A stretch of 64,000 nucleotides of DNA, from contig NC_081414.1 of the NCBI RefSeq assembly GCF_030272615.1, positions 820,811,896 through 820,875,895 on the forward strand, written 5' to 3'. Positions 54,310-64,000 of the stretch are shown piece by piece. Position 1 is the stretch's first letter, and each line of letters starts with the position of its first letter. A model generated the notes under the pieces. That model had not been told where the DNA came from and made no database searches. It saw only the letters and a list, made by a program, of their open reading frames with translations. A program made the position numbers and the translations under genes. The DNA is from Cryptomeria japonica. Lineage: Eukaryota; Streptophyta; Pinopsida; Cupressales; Cupressaceae.

Positions 54310-55852
54310 GTAGCTTTAGTTCATTTCTAAATCTAATAGGTTTGTTTTTGCTTTAAAAGGTGGAATGACCAAGAAAAAAGGTTAAAAGATGAATTGACAA
54401 ACCAAATGGTTGAGTGGTTTGGAAATGACACCTTTGACAAAACCAAGCTCCTTGAAAAAGATGGCATATATCTAAAGTATGTGAGGGACCAATACAAAAC
54501 CCATTTAGAGAGGAACCTAAAGTATGAGCATCCCCCCATGATTCCAGAGAGGGAGTGGAAGGACCTGATTTTGGATGCCAAGGAGAGAATTGAAAGGAAA
54601 AAAGGAAATACACCACTAGATGCCAGAAGAAGGTATAGTATACCATTAAGAATGTAATTATGTACTAATTAATTACTCTTTATATTTATATAATCTAACA
54701 TATTTCAAACCTTTTATAGACTGAGTGACATGTCAAAGGCAACCAAGGCAAGACAAGAAAAGCACAAGCAATGCAAACACAACTCTGGTGGCTATATGAA
54801 ACTTGCTGCACGAATTGTAAGTATCTCATGTAAATGAAATATTGCATCAAAAAATTAATAAATTGCAAACGATTTTTTTTTTATCAAACAATGCAAGCAA
54901 AATTCATGGCACCAAGAAAAAATGCAGGGGTTTGAATTCAATAGATTGCCCACAAAAGATGACAAGAGAATTGCCTACCAGCAAGGCTATTCAGTCGTGG
55001 CTGATCGGCTATGAGAATTGAGTGGGCATACACAATATTTGAGTGCATTCATCACACAGGTAAATATGCTAAATGGAAATTGTTTCAAATTGAATACTTT
55101 ACCAATAATCTAATTGATGTTGAGTTCCAACATAAAGTGACTATATTTGTTTTAAATAAGCAAGCAATGATAACAATGTGCATGACATTGGAATGCAACC
55201 TGCTAATCGTGAAACACCACCTGCACATGAAGGTCTGGATGTGCATCCTAGTAGTGGAGGTATTCATTTGCTATTCAAATTTATTTATTTAGCTATTAAT
55301 ACAACTAAACATCTTAATTCGTGATTAGAGTAGTAATTAATGTAACCTTTTTTGTTAATATTTTAGAGCATGTAGTCGGTGGTGACCAAGTGGAGCATGA
55401 TCTGGGTACACAACATCAAGAACATGATGTTCCCCACTCAGGTAAAGAGGACCACTATTAATCCTTTAAACAAATATAATTGCAATTGGTGTTCAGCATT
55501 AATGTAACCTTTAGTATTTCAACTCTAGATGATCTAGAGGGTGTTTAGCATGTTGAGGTTAAGGTTATACAAAATGATGTGGCCCCATTAGGTAAAGAGC
55601 ACAACAATTATGTTCTCTAAATTAATGAAATACTTGTAACAATAATAAAAAAATGTTTTAAATTTAACCCATTTCTTTGTTATTGCAGAGGACCCCCCTT
55701 CGCTTTAGTGTCCTTGTCCTTAGTATAGGACTAGGCATACATCGAGATCACAAGCATTTGGCGAAACATCTGCAGAGGAGGGAAATGATGAAGAAACCGA
55801 TGTTCCACTTAGTCTTTTCATAGCTTCAAAGAAAAAACAAAAAAAGAAATGA
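54310..55852 (+). pseudogene. Second CACTA gene (Ptta/En/Spm type), 3' exons
   Basis: After an AG at 54359-54360 an exon (to about 54648) reads LTNQMVEWFGNDTFDKTK, KYVRDQYKTHLERN and EREWKDLILDAKERIE. The next exon reads LSDMSKATKARQEKHK and CKHNSGGYMKLA, which is the signature of the plant Ptta/En/Spm transposase family. Smaller exons follow: about 54929-55061 (FEFNRLPTKDDKRIAYQQGY), 55162-55259, 55368-55440, 55530-55591 and 55688-55852, which ends FIASKKKQKKK and a TGA. Stops near 55012, 55545 and 55706 show decay. The last exons have similar short acidic texts ending DVPHSG and DVAPLG at splice sites, suggesting exon duplication. Proteins of this type bind the CACTA subterminal repeats in En/Spm (TnpA role). 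Confidence 0.75.
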
Positions 55853-55936
55853 TTGTAACCTAACTTTTTTGATAATGATTGATTTTTATGTATTAGTGAA
55901 TGTAATTATGTGCTAATTAATGGTTATGGATGATAT
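55853..55936. other. Short spacer after the CACTA gene
   Basis: This is AT-rich and ends in GATAT (55932-55936), the left target duplication of the solo LTR. Confidence 0.6.
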
Positions 55937-57161
55937 TGTTAGGTCTTACTTGGAAGGCTAATGTACTGAGAGGGGAGGGGTGAATCAGTACTTCAAAACT
56001 TTTCTTGAAAAACAGTTTTACTGATAAACACAAACTATGTCTTGCTGATCTCAAAGATATAAAATACTGAAACATAATCATAAAGATAACATGCATCAAA
56101 ATATCACTCCATAACACAATGATTTTTGGTCACGCATAAACTCTTGGTTAGAGAGAAAAACTGCAGTGGGGATGGCACCCACAACTTCACTGCTGCAGTA
56201 ATCAAGATTGCTCGGTTAGAGCTACATGTTTACCCATTTCTAATAGCTTACCCTGTTAGGAGTATAAAGATCTTTAGATCTACCTTTCTAAAGGATTTTA
56301 CAAACACTTCTACAAAATGTTGTACCTGGTTAAAGGATTTACAATTTATAGACTTTATTAGAGTCTTTTACCCTGTTAAAGGTTTCTATTACAACTTAAT
56401 ATTTCAATCAAAATCTTTACAAAATATCTGCAACTTCACATCTGAAATGTTATAGCAGACTCTATGTGCTCAATATAAAATTACCTTGCTCATTGCATTC
56501 CTCAGTAATTGATAAATCAACTCGGTAATCACTTCTATATTCTCTGTTCCTTAAACTGTTCTTTGAAACCTTCTCGGTAACCTGTGATTATCTCTGTCAA
56601 TCTTATTCCTTCATGCTTGACTTAATCATTCCTTCGTCTCTCTTCTCTTGATTGACCTTACATGTCACCTTACATGTACTCAAATCATTATGTTTATATA
56701 GATCTCTGAGATGATGATCTATTCATGCTTCGATCATACAAACATGTTTTATTGAATGAATAAACATAGAAATTATTTCATTGGATATTCTTCCTCAAAA
56801 TCATACAAAATATTTAAATGCAATTTCCTATGTAGTAATGGTTTCATCTTCTCGAATTATGTAACACGTTTCACATGTGTGTCCAAGTTCATTGAATCTA
56901 GTAACACGTTTTCACTCGGTTCAGATTAACTCGGTATACCTTCTTTGCTGCTCGGTAAACATATAAACTTTACTCGGTAGACATTATGCATATGTCTCGA
57001 TTCACAGCTCGGTGTGTATCAACTCGGTGACATGTCTTTCTTCTGTAACTGACACCAGTGACCTTGGTGTTTACTGACTGGACTTTCGGTAGTATTAACC
57101 GACTAGAGTATATAGAATGACTTTGGGCATAAAACTAATGACAACTTAGTAAATAGCAACA
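55937..57161 (-). mobile_element. Solo LTR of a copia element, minus orientation
   Basis: On the minus strand it begins TGTTGCTATTTAC and ends AAGACCTAACA. GATAT flanks both sides (55932-55936 and 57162-57166). The box ATTCACCCCTCCCCTCTCAG lies near its end. A candidate TATATAA lies at about 56694-56700. It contains many CTCGGT motifs on the plus strand, the reverse of ACCGAG in copia B, so it is probably a relative of B. There is no internal region. Confidence 0.9.
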
Positions 57162-57166
57162 GATAT

Positions 57167-57302
57167 GTGTTAATTAATATTGATGAATGTTGCATGTTAA
57201 TTAATGTCAATCAATGTTATGTGTTAATGAATGTTATGTGATATTAATGAATGAATGCTATATTTTATTAATGGTAGAAAGAAAGAATGAATGAATGAAT
57301 GT
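57167..57302. repeat. Short imperfect repeats of TTAATGAATGTTATGTG type
   Basis: Words such as GTGTTAATTAAT, GATGAATGTT, GTTATGTGTTAATGAATG and AATGAATGAATG recur. This could be the subterminal repeat region of the CACTA element, because it follows its last gene once the solo LTR is removed. That is an inference. Confidence 0.4.
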
Positions 57303-58037
57303 TATAAGATGTTAACGGGGAATTTAGAGTGATGTTAGGGGTGGGGGAGGGGCCAAATGAGCTTCCACCTTCACATGGTTGGCCCTGTTAAGTAGAGAAT
57401 ATTAAACTATTCTCAAAACCAAGCGAAGCTCAACAAGATAACACACTTTTCAATATTTCATTATGTTGCATAGTTAATCTTATTGAATAATCATGAGGGT
57501 GGAAACAATATTCAAGTGTAAAGGGGGTATGTGGCCTTGACCAAGGGATGAAAGTATCAGGAAAGTACAAGTCATTCATGTGTAGATCAATGTATCATTC
57601 ACCTATTAATTCCTAGCAACATTCTCAAATAAACAAGCAAAGAGGTATGTTGAGTACATATATACATTTTATGTTGCCATGATATAAGATATCAAACATG
57701 TAACTTAGATTGATTTGCAATTTCATTCATAAATATTAGATCTTCCTTGCAATTTCATTCTTGGTATCTCTATCAATCATGTTGCTAAATGAAAATCCTA
57801 AACCTCTCTCATTGATGCATGGACATATATAACGTTGTTGTTTCTACACAAAGGATTGTAGGAATTGCTTTCAAAAACTATCAAAAAATTGTTAAACCTT
57901 AATTGTCCAAGAATCGCTAAATTCATTGGTGAGAGACCTTCTGAAGTGAAAAATTCTAGTGAAGGTTGTGTAACATTATTTTGAGAATGTATGGCAGTGC
58001 ATGAAGGTTGTATAATAGTGTTGGTAGAATTGACAGA
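57303..58037. other. Spacer, no gene seen
   Basis: No motif, repeat or coding frame stands out. The right end of the CACTA element should be near here, but I could not fix a TAGTG terminus. Confidence 0.45.
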
Positions 58038-58494
58038 TGATTGACAACAATGACTATGACAGCCAAGTCACTTAGGACAATTGGCAAGATATGATTTGTT
58101 TCCACTTATTAGGGCCTCCAAACTCCTTTAAAAGTTGTCAAGGATCACTACAACCCTATCTCAGATGTCCACCACATAATAAGATTATTCATTTCATCAT
58201 ACTCCCAAAAACTCAGTCTTTATTTGTTCACTAGGACAACCTCACACTATCTAGGGATAGTCATAAAGTTCTTGATGATTTTCACTACCCAAGGGCCTCA
58301 ATAGCTTGTAAATGGTCTGCACTAACCCTATGCACCCCTCACTACCCTCCTCCAAACACCAAGGTGGTCTATCTTGCACTTACAACTTCAAATCTACCCT
58401 CAATGCTGCACTAGGTTTGATACATGACCAATATCATACCAACAGCCACCATTTGCACGTGCCAATGAATCTTGGAGACCTACAAATCATGAAA
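58038..58494 (+). repeat. 457-base direct repeat, copy 1
   Basis: It starts TGATTGACAACAATGAC and ends GAGACCTACAAATCATGAAA. It is matched by 59427-59884 with few differences. There is no coding content. Confidence 0.85.
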
Positions 58495-59426
58495 CCTCTA
58501 ATAAGGTTACAAAGATATTGAACATGCTTGGGGTAGAATTTTTGGGTATTAGTGTATTACAAATTTTAGAAAGGGTTTTCTTTCATTTCTTGAAACCCTA
58601 GATCCGTGACAGTCATAAAATATGACATACCCATAAAGGAACAATGAGGGTCCCTAAGTGCATGTAAAAGGGGGACAAATTTGTTGTTAAGGACAGATAA
58701 GCTCATGGTTGTTAGTGTTAAAATTCTACCATTGAAAAATGATTTCAAAGCTAGGTACAATTAATCATACTTGTCTTCATACTTGTGAAGGATGAAGATG
58801 TGAATCTAAATAGTGGAAAAAATGCAATGCAAGATCCAAATTCACATTCACACACGTCCAATAAAGCCTAAGACCTATGCATAAAATCAAATGATAAAAA
58901 TTAATACCATAGCAAAGATCGTAGATTTCTCAATTGTTTCTTGATGTTTTCTTGAATGATTGAAATTTGGGTTGCTCTTCAAACTAGCATAACCATGATA
59001 GCATGTTGCAGAGGTAGGGGGTAAGTCACAATGGCAAACTCAACATACACAACAACTCACTAGGGCATACTTACTAGTCTCCATCCTAAACTGCTACAAG
59101 TTTGAGCCCTCACACATAGGTTTGGAAATCCCTTGGACCTTGGATATCACCTTGGACATGTTGATTACATTTTTTTGAAAACATGAGACAATGCCACAAA
59201 ATCAACTTTGTAATCCCAAAGTTCTCACTTGCTCTTACTTGACATAAATCAATCCCTAGAAAACTATACTACCCATTTGATGGACAAAAGACACCACAAA
59301 ATATCTCCTAAAGCCCTAAAATCCTTAGGCTTTGTTAGAATAAAATTTCACAAGGTTGATAGACCCTTTATACTAGTCTCTGAATAATAAAAGACTTTTA
59401 TGTGAACCCCATTTGCAACATACAAA
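58495..59426. other. Interior between the 457-base repeats, no gene seen
   Basis: About 930 bases lack recognisable coding motifs, primer site or purine tract at the junctions. Confidence 0.5.
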
Positions 59427-59884
59427 TGATTGACAACAATGACCATGACAACCAAGTCACTTAGGACAATCAGCAAGCTATGATTTGTTTCCACTTATTA
59501 GGGCCTCCAAACCCCTTTAAAATTTGCCAAGGATCACTAAAACCCTATCTCAGATGTCCACCACATAATAAGATTATTCATTTCATCATACTCCCCAAAT
59601 CTCAGTCTTCATTTGTTCACTAGGACAACCACACACTATCTAGGGATAGTCATAAAGTTATTAATTATTTTCCCTACCCAAGGGCCACAATAGCTTGTAA
59701 AGGTTCTGCACTAACCCTTTGCACCCCTCTCTACCTTCCTTCAAACACCAAGGGGGTCTATCTTGCACTTACAACTTCAAATCTGCCCTCGATGCTGCAC
59801 TAGGTCTGATACATGACCAATATCATACCAACAGTCACCATTTGCACGTGCAAATGAATCTTGGAGACCTACAAAGCATGAAAA
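59427..59884 (+). repeat. 457-base direct repeat, copy 2
   Basis: It starts TGATTGACAACAATGACC and ends GAGACCTACAAAGCATGAAA. See copy 1. Confidence 0.85.
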
Positions 59885-60368
59885 CATGAAATATAATACC
59901 AATATACATGTTCCCACCCATTGGGGTGATGTTTCACTAGTGGGGATATGATTTATACATTTATTTTTATGACTGGATACCCAAACAAGGGTTTATGACG
60001 GTTTTTAGAAAAACTATGATAACTTGTTCAAATCGAAATAAAATTCAATAAAACCAAAGACAAAAGTTCATGGATTAATTTTTCTCTCATTCCCAATAGG
60101 TTTATAATACCAATAAAAATAATTTCACAACAAAAAAATGATGGAAAATAGACTGTAACATTCTGAAAAACAGTGAAAATTGCAGAAAATCTCCAAATTT
60201 TATTGAATTTTCCTTTGATACCTCCAACAACCGATCCTATGGTCAATGAAACAAGGCTATTTATGTGTCTCATCAACCCTCCAATATCCATAATCTATAT
60301 TTGAGTATTAACTAACATTGAAACAAAACTAACACACTTTTTACAACTTTGCAACAAAAGTTGCATTG
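59885..60368. other. Spacer, no gene seen
   Basis: This is AT-rich, with only short random frames. Confidence 0.5.
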
Positions 60369-61110
60369 ACAAATTTACGGTGATCTCTTGGTGACTACAC
60401 CACAATTAGGACAATGAACTCAAACACACTTTTTACCATTCTCTTGGTGATTGTGCCTAGTTGAGTATGTCTTTCTTATGTGTGAATCTTTTTTGAATAT
60501 ACAAATCTTAAAACAAAAAGAAATTTTATTATAAAGATACAAAACGTATTGCCATGTATACTAATTCATGTTAGTTCAACAATTCTATTTTGACAAGTAC
60601 TTCTTTATTTTGAAAAATACTTACAACCAAAGGGTTGTAGCTCAATTGGTTGAGCACAATTGGTGAGGGTGATGGTATGTTTCTTGATTATACCATCCAC
60701 AAAAGACTTAAAATTAAATGAAAATCTTTTATGAATATAGAAAGCTTATAATTATATATACTAATTCAATAATCCAACAATTTTATTTTGAGAAGTAATT
60801 CATTCCTTTAAATATTATTAACAACCAAAGGGTTGTAGTTCAATCAATCAAGCATAATTGGTGTAGGTGATGGCGCGTTTCTTAATTATACCATCCATAA
60901 AAGGCTTATTCTATTATATATACAAAAAAAATCAATAATTCAACAATTCTATTTTGAAAAGTACTCCCTTGATTTAAAAATTATTAACAATCAAATGGTT
61001 GTATTTAAATTAGTTGAGCATAATTGGTGAGGGTGATGATATGTTTCTTGACTATACCATCCACAAAATGCTCAAAATTAAATGAAAATCTTTAATGAAT
61101 ACATAAAAAT

Positions 61111-61167
<57 letters not shown>

Positions 61168-61321
61168 ACGGTTTACTTGGTTTAAATGAAGGAAAGGTTG
61201 ACAAATTTACAGTGATATCTTGGTGACCACACCACAATTAAGACAATGATCTCAAACACACTTTTTACCATTCTCTTGGTGATTGTGTTCAATTGAGTAT
61301 GTCTTGCTTATGTATGAAAAT
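60369..61321. repeat. Compound repeat: outer pair about 118 bases, three inner tRNA A-box-like units
   Basis: The outer copies, near 60369-60486 and 61200-61321, share ACAAATTTAC(G/A)GTGAT and CACACTTTTTACCATTCTC followed by TTGGTGATTGTG. Between them three units (near 60575, 60770 and 60940) each contain CAACAATT(C/T)TATTTTGA and ACAA(C/T)CAAA(G/T)GGTTGTA, and the first carries GTAGCTCAATTGGTTGAGCA. The latter resembles a tRNA A box; no B box or cloverleaf follows. Confidence 0.6.
61105..61167. repeat. (ATACAT)n hexanucleotide microsatellite
   Basis: About ten uninterrupted units lie within the compound repeat region. Confidence 0.9.
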
Positions 61322-61436
61322 GACATTTTGCAGCTTTCCACTGACGATGTATTTGAGATGTCTTTCATTTAGATATGGCATGATCTTAGTCCTACAGTGA
61401 GACTAGGGAGTGGCTCCCACTCTTGTCCCTCATCCA

Positions 61437-61796
61437 TCAGTGTACCTGGTATGCTTGGAATTCATGTTTGGGGAGTTTTGTAATAAAGTGATAACATAAC
61501 AATAGACTTGGGCTAAAACAAATAACAAGAAAATTGGTTCCTTGAGAACGCCTTGAGGGCTTCACAATTTCTTCTTCTAAGTTCTGATGCTCCTTCTCAT
61601 TTTTACTCAAACTAGTGCTAGTAACTTCAGAGATCCTCTTGGCTTCTTCCAATTGAAGTTTTAGATATGCAATTGTTTTCTTGGACTCTTCAAGAGATTT
61701 CTTCAACATCTCTTGTTCTTCAGCTGCAATATTTTTCTCCTTCTTCAAATCTCTTCTTGTTTTCTTTAGCTCCTCCAAAGAACTGATGAGCTTTGC
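61437..61796 (-). pseudogene. Copia D Gag C-terminal coiled coil, truncated
   Basis: The minus-strand frame has heptad-rich text (LKKTRRDLKKEKNIAAEEQE, KKSLEESKKTIAYLK, LEEAKRIS). It follows the Gag frame after a stop at 61797. The C-terminal 35 residues look like unrelated flanking sequence, so the element is cut near 61540; pol is absent. Confidence 0.65.
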
Positions 61797-62909
61797 TTAG
61801 AGATCTAATTCTCCTTCTTGATCTTTCTCTTCTCTTTCTTCAGGTACCAGAACCTCTTGGGCCATGAAAAGGGTTGTACAAACATCATCTTCACTACAAC
61901 AGTCCTCTGAGACACTTTCCTCATTGGTAGTATCATTTTCATGTGTGTAGAGATTGTTCTGCTTCCGGTTGCCTCTTCTACCATACTGGTAGACATTCTT
62001 CCTCCTATCTTTACCATATGATCTACTACTACTTGATTCATCTTTAGTCCTATCACCATAGGGATATTTGATAGCAAAATGTCCAATCTTTCCACAGTTG
62101 AAACATTTCAGGGGCAGCTTGCCTTTGTATTTTCCTGAACACGTCTTGAGTCTTCTAACAAATTTTTCCATGTTATCATCAGAGTCCTGACCGGTTCCAT
62201 CATGAGTAGACTCTTCTTTTCCTTTTCTTGGTGTTTTCAATGCAACTTCCTTCTTCACAGCCTTAGTACCGACAATCCTCATTTCATAAGCAGTTAAGGA
62301 ACCATACAACTCATCCATTGTAAAGACTTTAAGATCTTTTGTTTCTTCTATTGTAGAAATGTTTGTGTCATACTTAGGTGTAAGGGATCTAAGTACTTTC
62401 TTCACTACTACCTCATCTTTTATTTCTTCTCCAAGCTCTCTAATAGTGTTTGTTGTTTCATTAATCATTTGGAGATAATCAACAATCTTCGCTTCATCTC
62501 TCATCTTCAAACCCTCAAGCTGTGCTCTCAATGTTTGTAACTTGGCTTCCTTGACTTTAGAATCGTCTTCAAATATTTTCTGCAACTTATCACAAGTCAC
62601 TTTGGTAAATGAGCAGTGCATGACCTTAATAAACTGATTATTGGATAGCCCACTAAGAATAGCATTATTTTCTTTAGAATTGTTCTCATATTCCTTCTTA
62701 GCATCTGGATCAGTAAGAGGATTATTAGGGACAATATACCCATTCACAACCGACATCCATACATCACAACCTAGAGAGGACAAATAGGTTTCCATTCTTC
62801 TAATCCAAAAGGCATAGTTGACACAATCAAACATAGGGGCTTTTGAGGAGGCTGATTCATTTCTTGCCATTGTGAATAATTGACAAGATCTACCCAAGCT
62901 AGATAACAC
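61797..62909 (-). CDS. Copia D Gag (UBN2 type, 370 codons open)
   Basis: The frame is open from 62909; the likely start is the Met of MARNESASSKAPMFDCVNYA at 62870, just after the primer site. The UBN2 capsid fold shows FWIRRMETYLSSLG, ENNAILSGLSNNQFIKVM and LRAQLEGLKMRDEAKIVDYL, then VVKKVLRSLTPKYDTNIS and FTMDELYGSLTAYEMRI. The zinc knuckle reads CFNCGKIGHFAIKYP, in which the last Cys is Tyr, the same change as in copia A. The C-terminal part is acidic. It is an intact frame within a truncated element, so no particle function is expected. Confidence 0.88.
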   Translation of the reverse strand: MLSSLGRSCQLFTMARNESASSKAPMFDCVNYAFWIRRMETYLSSLGCDVWMSVVNGYIVPNNPLTDPDAKKEYENNSKENNAILSGLSNNQFIKVMHCSFTKVTCDKLQKIFEDDSKVKEAKLQTLRAQLEGLKMRDEAKIVDYLQMINETTNTIRELGEEIKDEVVVKKVLRSLTPKYDTNISTIEETKDLKVFTMDELYGSLTAYEMRIVGTKAVKKEVALKTPRKGKEESTHDGTGQDSDDNMEKFVRRLKTCSGKYKGKLPLKCFNCGKIGHFAIKYPYGDRTKDESSSSRSYGKDRRKNVYQYGRRGNRKQNNLYTHENDTTNEESVSEDCCSEDDVCTTLFMAQEVLVPEEREEKDQEGELDL

Positions 62910-62931
62910 TTTGAAAAAATAGGGTACCTAG

Positions 62932-62943
62932 GCTCTGATACCA
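62932..62943 (-). other. Primer binding site (initiator Met tRNA) of copia D
   Basis: The minus strand reads TGGTATCAGAGC, two bases after the LTR end. Confidence 0.92.
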
Positions 62944-62945
62944 AT

Positions 62946-64000
62946 TGTTGGACACAATGGATCACTGAGAGGGGGTGAATCACTGAGTTAAACATTTTTT
63001 CTTTAATCAGAGCTATACTACTTCAATATGAAATACACAAGATGCAGACTTGTTACCAAAGCAATGCAAGTAAAAAGTATGTAGGAGAAATAACTAAAGA
63101 ATTAATACTTCACACACATGAAGATGCAACACATAACACCAGATGTACGAGGAAAATCTAATATGGGAAAAACCTCAGTAAGAATAGCTGCTGGACATCT
63201 TCAGCTCCAATCCATCCTCAATGAAAAAGATGTGATTACAAATTTTAGGGCACCAACCCTAGGAGCACCAACCCTTGATCTATGAGCACCAACTCAAAGG
63301 AGCACCAACCCCTGCACAATTTATAGGCTACAACCTAAAGGATCTTCAACGCCTGCACTAAGCACCTACTCAGTGTAAACAATATGAAAAACTCAGAAAA
63401 AAAATTGGGATTCTTGCTGCAAATGAAGTTTTGCAACCTTTCAAAGATTTGCACTGTTGGTTTCTATCTTACTGATTTATATCAACTCAACACACACTGC
63501 AACTTAGCCTTCCTTCTGATACTAAATCTCCTTAATCTTCTCTCCCTTTGTTCTGCTATTTTCAAATTGCACTTGGTCACTTTCTATCAGGTGCTGCTTC
63601 TTTCAATTTTTCACCTCTGCATTCTATGCTTACTGTACTAGTTTGTTCCTTACACCGATTTACCTTGCTTCTCCTTATTGGTACAACCTTCACTCACAAA
63701 CACTTGAAAAGTGTTTTTATCTCTTTCTCTTTGACAAAAATTTCACTCTCTTTTTTACCCTTTAGAAACAACTCCTTTTGTCTTAGGTCCCCATATTTAA
63801 TCTAAAAATTTCTTGCCAAAATCTGATTCAAATAGAGGGTGGCTAGGGTTTCCTTCTTCCTACCAAATCTGCATCCAATCTGATCTGATCTTCCTTAGAT
63901 TGCATGCCTGCATTGGAGGAATAAGCCATCACACATTTTCCATCTGTCCATAATATGTTTACCAAAAATAGAAAACCCGACCATGATTTTTGGCCTTGAA
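62946..64000 (-). repeat. 5' LTR of copia D, runs off the window
   Basis: On the minus strand it ends ATTGTGTCCAACA at 62946, with ATTCACCCCCTCTCAG about 25 bases in. A candidate TATAAAT lies at 63319-63325 (minus). The far boundary was not identified and is probably at or beyond the window edge. Open frames in it are not genes. Confidence 0.65.

Noticed and set aside
54353-54646. Minus-strand frames opposite the CACTA second gene exon
   Set aside because: The plus strand has splice sites and family motifs; the minus frames are shadows.
60632-60705. tRNA gene
   Set aside because: Only an A-box-like stretch is present; no B box, anticodon stem or acceptor stem can be paired.
63384-63805. Plus-strand frames in the copia D LTR
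   Set aside because: They lie inside the LTR, are low-complexity hydrophobic text and have no motif.

Overview
The window is nuclear DNA of a seed plant with a large, repeat-dominated genome, probably a gymnosperm. That assignment is an inference from the density of nested LTR retrotransposons, AT-rich spacers, plant-type splice sites and plant-only transposon families. I see no intact single-copy host gene, rRNA, tRNA gene, CRISPR array or organellar segment. Nearly all coding sequence belongs to mobile elements, and most of it is decayed by in-frame stops and frameshifts.

Layout. 1-2.7 kb is AT-rich spacer with one abrupt GC-rich island (890-1372). 2.7-25.7 kb is a minus-strand Ty1/copia element (A) split in its gag/pre-integrase region by a 17.5 kb minus-strand Ty3/gypsy element (G, 6390-23920, 1.5 kb LTRs, target duplication GTACT). 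G encodes a Gln-rich Gag, protease, G-patch-like segment, RT, RNase H and integrase. It also carries, on the opposite strand between pol and the 3' LTR, a decayed plant mobile domain (PMD) gene. 26.1-27.1 kb is a solo LTR with target duplication CTCAA. 27.2-28.7 kb is the wreck of a chromovirus-type Ty3 element. 29.2-35.7 kb is a complete LTR element (C, target duplication CTAAG) that has an initiator-Met primer site, a coiled-coil and four-zinc-knuckle Gag-like gene and a second unknown gene of about 1,085 codons, but no pol.

38.97-55.85 kb is a large CACTA (En/Spm-like) DNA transposon. It has a multi-exon tnp2-type transposase, a SET-domain (protein lysine methyltransferase fold) reading frame, and a second gene of the Ptta/En/Spm type. 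A 7.75 kb plus-strand copia element (B, target duplication GTAGC) sits inside an intron of that second gene. 55.9-57.2 kb is a second solo LTR (minus strand, target duplication GATAT). 57.2-61.3 kb is non-coding with several direct and tandem repeats. 61.4 kb to the end is the 5' part of a further minus-strand copia element (D): truncated gag, primer site and an LTR running off the window.

How the parts fit together. The order of insertions can be read from the target duplications: A was present before G, and the CACTA element before B and perhaps before the 55.9 kb solo LTR. The observations I rate highest are the SET domain inside a CACTA element, the pol-less element C with its second gene and possible internal promoter, the antisense PMD gene in G, and a family-specific hexamer (ACCGAG in B, CCGGT in A and C) that appears in different reading frames and in LTRs, in DNA otherwise poor in CpG.
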